From assembly GCF_000559025.1 (NCBI RefSeq), contig NZ_JAAN01000043.1, positions 58,317 through 122,316 on the forward strand: a stretch of 64,000 bases of DNA, in the 5' to 3' direction. The stretch comes from Luteimonas huabeiensis HB2. Its GTDB lineage: Bacteria > Pseudomonadota > Gammaproteobacteria > Xanthomonadales > Xanthomonadaceae. The notes beneath the pieces were generated by a model, which was not told the DNA's origin, did not search any database, and saw only the letters and a program-made list of their open reading frames with translations. The translations under genes and the position numbers were made by a program. Below, piece after piece: positions 61,390-64,000 of the stretch (its first letter is position 1; each line of letters opens with the position of its first letter).

Positions 61390-61616
61390 CGCGGGTCTCC
61401 GGGGTATGGGAATGGCGGCGGCGACCGACCGTTTCCGCGGCGCGCGGATCGGCCACGATAGCGCTCGGGGCCTCTCGCCGAGAAGCGCCGAGCGAGCCGG
61501 CCGAGCGGGCGCGAGGCGCGGCCGGCGGCGGCCGCCACCGCGGGACGGGGCGGTGCGCGACCTCGGAATCCGGCGCGCTGGCGACCGGCGCATCGGCGTC
61601 GCTGTCGCCTCCGGGT

Positions 61617-62093
61617 TCAACCGTGCGGATCGGAAAGGGCTGCGGCGTGCGCGTGGCCCGGCGCGCCGGCCCGCGTCCAGCGCATCGCGTACTCGTCCTG
61701 GCCTGTCGCGGCATCGACGCCCCGCGCCACGATCGAGAAGCCGTGCGAGCGGTAGAAGGCGATGCTGGGCGCATTGGATGCGTACACCGACAGCTCGATG
61801 GCGCTCCTGCGCTGCTGGGCATGGCGCAGCAGCGCCGTGCCGATGCCGCGGCCCTGCCGTTCCGGCGCGACGAACAGCGCCGCCAGCCGGTTGCCGGCCA
61901 GCGCGCAGAATCCGGCGATGGCCGCCGCGTGCTCGAACACGTGGATCTCGGATGCCGGAAGGTACCGCGTGCGCATGGCGTCGACCTGCGCGGACCAGAA
62001 GCCGGGCGCGGCGAAGTCGTGGGCGCGGACGGACGCGCGCAGCCAGATGTCGACAACGGCGTCCATGTCGCCGGACGCGAACGCCCTGATCAT
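61617..62093 (-). CDS. GNAT-family N-acetyltransferase (YjaB-like)
   Basis: 158 aa from the ATG at 62093, which overlaps the stop of the upstream lipoprotein gene (ATGA). DMDAVVDIWLRASVRAHDFA is the N-terminal part of the YjaB subgroup. AALFVAPERQGRGIGTALLRHA is the acetyl-CoA loop (R-x-x-G-x-G), and LSVYASNAPSIAFYRSHGFSIVARG is the conserved N...FY...GF element. Acetyl acceptor unknown. The C-terminus is longer than usual by about 20 residues (GHAHAAALSDPHG). Confidence 0.87.
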   Translation of the reverse strand: MIRAFASGDMDAVVDIWLRASVRAHDFAAPGFWSAQVDAMRTRYLPASEIHVFEHAAAIAGFCALAGNRLAALFVAPERQGRGIGTALLRHAQQRRSAIELSVYASNAPSIAFYRSHGFSIVARGVDAATGQDEYAMRWTRAGAPGHAHAAALSDPHG

Positions 62094-63382
62094 CCGTTCG
62101 GCGCCACGCCCAGCCGCGCGCCGCGCAGCTGCGGGCTGCCGTCGACGACGTCGGTCCAGACGACGTGGGCGATGCCGCCGCTGACCGCCAGGCGCGGAAA
62201 ACCGGTGGCGCGGCCGCCGCCCTGCAGGGCGGCCACCTGCACGCGCTCCAGCTCGCGCGCGAGGTCGGGGGTGTAGCGCGCCAGCCACAGCGACTGCGCG
62301 CCGTTCTCCTCGCGCAGCCACAGCACGCGCGCCTGCTGCGCGTCCAGCGCCACCGCCACGCGGCCCAGCACCGCGGCGCCTTCGTCGAGCGTCAGCGGCG
62401 CCTGGAAGGTATCGCCGGCATCCAGGCTGCGCGCCAGCCGCACCTGCGGCGCGCCGCCGGCCTCGGTGTACCAGGCCACCACCACCGCGTCGCCGTCGGC
62501 GGCCACCGCCGGACCGTTGACCGGACAGGCCGGCATCGTCCAGCCGTCGGCGTGCACGCGGCGCGGCGCGGTCCAGACGTTGCCCTGCAGGCGCGTGGCC
62601 AGGATGTCGCGCACCTCGTCGGGACTGCGCCCGCGGTAGACGAGCAGCGGCCCCTTGGCGGTCACGGCGACGTCGGTCTGGCAGCAATCGCACACGCGGG
62701 TGTCGAGGGTGGATGCGAGCACCGGCTGCAGCGCGCCGTCGAACAGCGCCGCGCGCAGCGCCATCGCGCCGCCGCCCTCGTGCGCGTCCGCTTCGCCGTC
62801 CGCGGCCGCATGCGCGCCCGCGGTGGCGCGACCGTCGAGCCAGGCCAGGCCGAGCAGCGACTCGCCCTGCGGCCACAGCGCGACGAAGCCATGCTCGGTG
62901 GCGGTGCCGTCGTCGTGCGGGAGCACCGGCGGGCTCCAGCTGGCGCCGCCGTCGCGCGAGCGGGTCAGCGCCACGTCGTAGGCGTAGGGCGCGTCGCCGT
63001 TCTTCTGCAGCCAGTGCGCCCACAGCGCGCCGTCGGGCGTGGCCAGGATGTGCGGGGTGTCGGCCCAGTTGACGACCATGCGGTTGCCGACCGCGATCGT
63101 CTTCGGCGCGCTGTCCCAGCGCACGTCGGCCGGCCACCAGTTGGAGAACCGGAACAGGTGGCGGCGGCCGGGCTGGGAATCGATCCAGGACAGCAGCACG
63201 CGGCCGTCCGGGGCCACCGTCAGGTCCGGGGCGGAACTGCCGGGCTGCGCGGGCAGCGGCCAGGGCTCGACGCGGGTGGGCGCGTCGAGCGCGTCGGGCG
63301 CGTGCGGGCGCAGGTCGGCACCGTCGCGCCCGCAGGCGCCGAGCAGCGCGGTGGACAGCAGCAGGAGCAGGGCGGCGCGCAT
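62090..63382 (-). CDS. Lipoprotein with BNR/sialidase-like propeller repeats
   Basis: 430 aa. Signal peptide with lipobox TALLGAC (Cys ~17). The body shows propeller repeats with the Ser-x-Asp-x-Gly-x-x-Trp box (SRDGGASWSPPV, SLDAGDTFQAPL) and APDLTVAPDGRVLLSWID. An RVCDCCQTDVAV block with three close Cys may bind metal or form disulfides. No sialidase catalytic residues can be assigned, so it is more likely a binding protein or unknown hydrolase. It overlaps the GNAT gene by 4 bp. Confidence 0.82.
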   Translation of the reverse strand: MRAALLLLLSTALLGACGRDGADLRPHAPDALDAPTRVEPWPLPAQPGSSAPDLTVAPDGRVLLSWIDSQPGRRHLFRFSNWWPADVRWDSAPKTIAVGNRMVVNWADTPHILATPDGALWAHWLQKNGDAPYAYDVALTRSRDGGASWSPPVLPHDDGTATEHGFVALWPQGESLLGLAWLDGRATAGAHAAADGEADAHEGGGAMALRAALFDGALQPVLASTLDTRVCDCCQTDVAVTAKGPLLVYRGRSPDEVRDILATRLQGNVWTAPRRVHADGWTMPACPVNGPAVAADGDAVVVAWYTEAGGAPQVRLARSLDAGDTFQAPLTLDEGAAVLGRVAVALDAQQARVLWLREENGAQSLWLARYTPDLARELERVQVAALQGGGRATGFPRLAVSGGIAHVVWTDVVDGSPQLRGARLGVAPNG

Positions 63383-63494
63383 CGGCAGGACCTGTGTGAT
63401 CTCGACGGGCCGCAGTGTAGCCCCGGATGCCGCACACGCCCGCGCCGCCGGCGATGGCGTACCCTGGCCGCTCGCCTGCGTACCGGAAATCCGC

Positions 63495-63863
63495 TTGGAC
63501 GTCGTCGTCGCCAGCTTCACCGATCCGATCGAGGCGCAGCTCGCCCGCGGCCGGCTGCAGGCCGAGGGCATCGAGGCGCGGCTGGACGACGAGCACAGCA
63601 ACCTCGCCAACTGGGAATGGCGGCTGGCGATCGGCGGCGCCAAGCTGCGGGTGCCGGCGGCGCAGGCGGGGCGTGCGCGCGAGGTGCTGGCGGCGCTGGA
63701 CGCCGGCGCCTACGCACTGGACGAGCAGACCGCGCCCCTGGACCCGCCCGACCGCGAGAGCCCGTCCAGCCGCCTGGCCTGGGCGGCGCTGATGCTGCTG
63801 AACCTGCCGCTACCCTGGCGACGGCGGCGCGGCGACGACGCGCCGGCATCGCGCACGCTGTAG
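63495..63863 (+). CDS. DUF2007-family small protein
   Basis: 122 aa from a TTG at 63495, the only start near the conserved region, preceded by GGA. VVVASFTDPIEAQLARGRLQAEGIEARLDDE and KLRVPAAQAGRAREVLAALD match DUF2007 (putative signal-transducing, PII-like fold). A C-terminal hydrophobic/basic segment (LAWAALMLLNLPLPWRRRRG) may be a membrane anchor. Function unknown. Divergent from the lipoprotein gene. Confidence 0.75.
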   Translation: MDVVVASFTDPIEAQLARGRLQAEGIEARLDDEHSNLANWEWRLAIGGAKLRVPAAQAGRAREVLAALDAGAYALDEQTAPLDPPDRESPSSRLAWAALMLLNLPLPWRRRRGDDAPASRTL

Positions 63864-63927
63864 GGCCCGGCACGCGATCGGGCCGTAGCGCCGGGGCGGG
63901 CCCCGGGTGCAGACACCTTCTGCTGTT

Positions 63928-64000
63928 CCCTTCCCCCGCAAGCGGGGAGCACTCTGTTTTTCCTTCCCCCGCAAGCGGGGAGCACCCTGTTTTCCCTTCC
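63928..64000. repeat. Palindromic repeat element (copy 7, cut by the window end)
   Basis: CTTCCCCCGCAAGCGGGGAG twice in a row, with ACTCTGTTTTTC-type spacers as in copies 1, 4 and 6, running off the right edge of the window after the DUF2007 gene. The ends of the element cannot be seen. Confidence 0.7.

Overview
The window is GC-rich chromosome (roughly 70% G+C by eye) of a gammaproteobacterium that looks like Xanthomonadaceae (Lysobacter, Luteimonas or Xanthomonas relatives). The grounds are a Xanthomonas-type xylan/glucuronate cluster with xyl-box-like operators, the polA/DUF2782, tamA-tamB, glyQ-glyS and tatABC neighbourhoods, and a dispersed CCCGCAAGCGGG-type palindromic repeat. No database search was possible; family names rest on recognising motifs and protein sequence.

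Layout. 1-5450: the tail of a probable GH10 xylanase, a secreted SMP-30/gluconolactonase-like lipoprotein, a small membrane protein, two NAD(P)-binding SDR-like proteins, and an AraC regulator divergent from an SDR oxidoreductase. 5500-16010: an accessory region holding a FitA/FitB (VapBC-type) module, a TetR-hydrolase pair, a Phd-like/zeta-toxin pair, an XRE/AbiEii-nucleotidyltransferase pair, crcB with a possible fluoride riboswitch, a SymE-like toxin, one large low-GC gene coding for an SF2 helicase with a C-terminal nuclease-like segment (11972-14932), and a decayed ParD-like/nucleotidyltransferase pair. 16180-17425: a small membrane protein, a small unknown protein and a LysE-type exporter.

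17458-30538 is a xylan side-chain and xylose utilisation locus. Transcribed leftward are GH67 alpha-glucuronidase, a sialate O-acetylesterase-family (probably acetyl-xylan) esterase, ManD-type mannonate dehydratase, GH43 xylosidase/arabinofuranosidase and UxuB. A LacI-type regulator (XylR-like, TTG start) is divergent from them. xylB-xylA follow as a separate leftward operon. Two 14-bp operator-like sites lie exactly in the two control regions. Together the genes would release 4-O-methylglucuronate, acetate, xylose and arabinose from xylo-oligosaccharides and send glucuronate (via fructuronate and mannonate) and xylose into central metabolism. Glucuronate isomerase, transporters and the dedicated KDG enzymes are not in the window.

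31099-64000 is mostly core genome: ttcA, rdgC, a YgjP-like metallopeptidase, an alpha/beta hydrolase with hemH, a SYLF lipid-binding protein, tatABC, an RDD protein, an operon of a membrane protein, a class I amidotransferase and a GspE-like ATPase, glyQ and glyS, an orphan histidine kinase divergent from a TPR protein with a degenerate GGDEF domain, tamA-tamB, polA with its terminator, a DUF2782 lipoprotein, a Gfo/Idh/MocA oxidoreductase, a short-type 6-phosphogluconate dehydrogenase, a GNAT enzyme, a lipoprotein with sialidase-like repeats and a DUF2007 protein. Seven copies of the palindromic repeat family sit between genes, one of them between glyQ and glyS. One copy carries 11-bp terminal inverted repeats.
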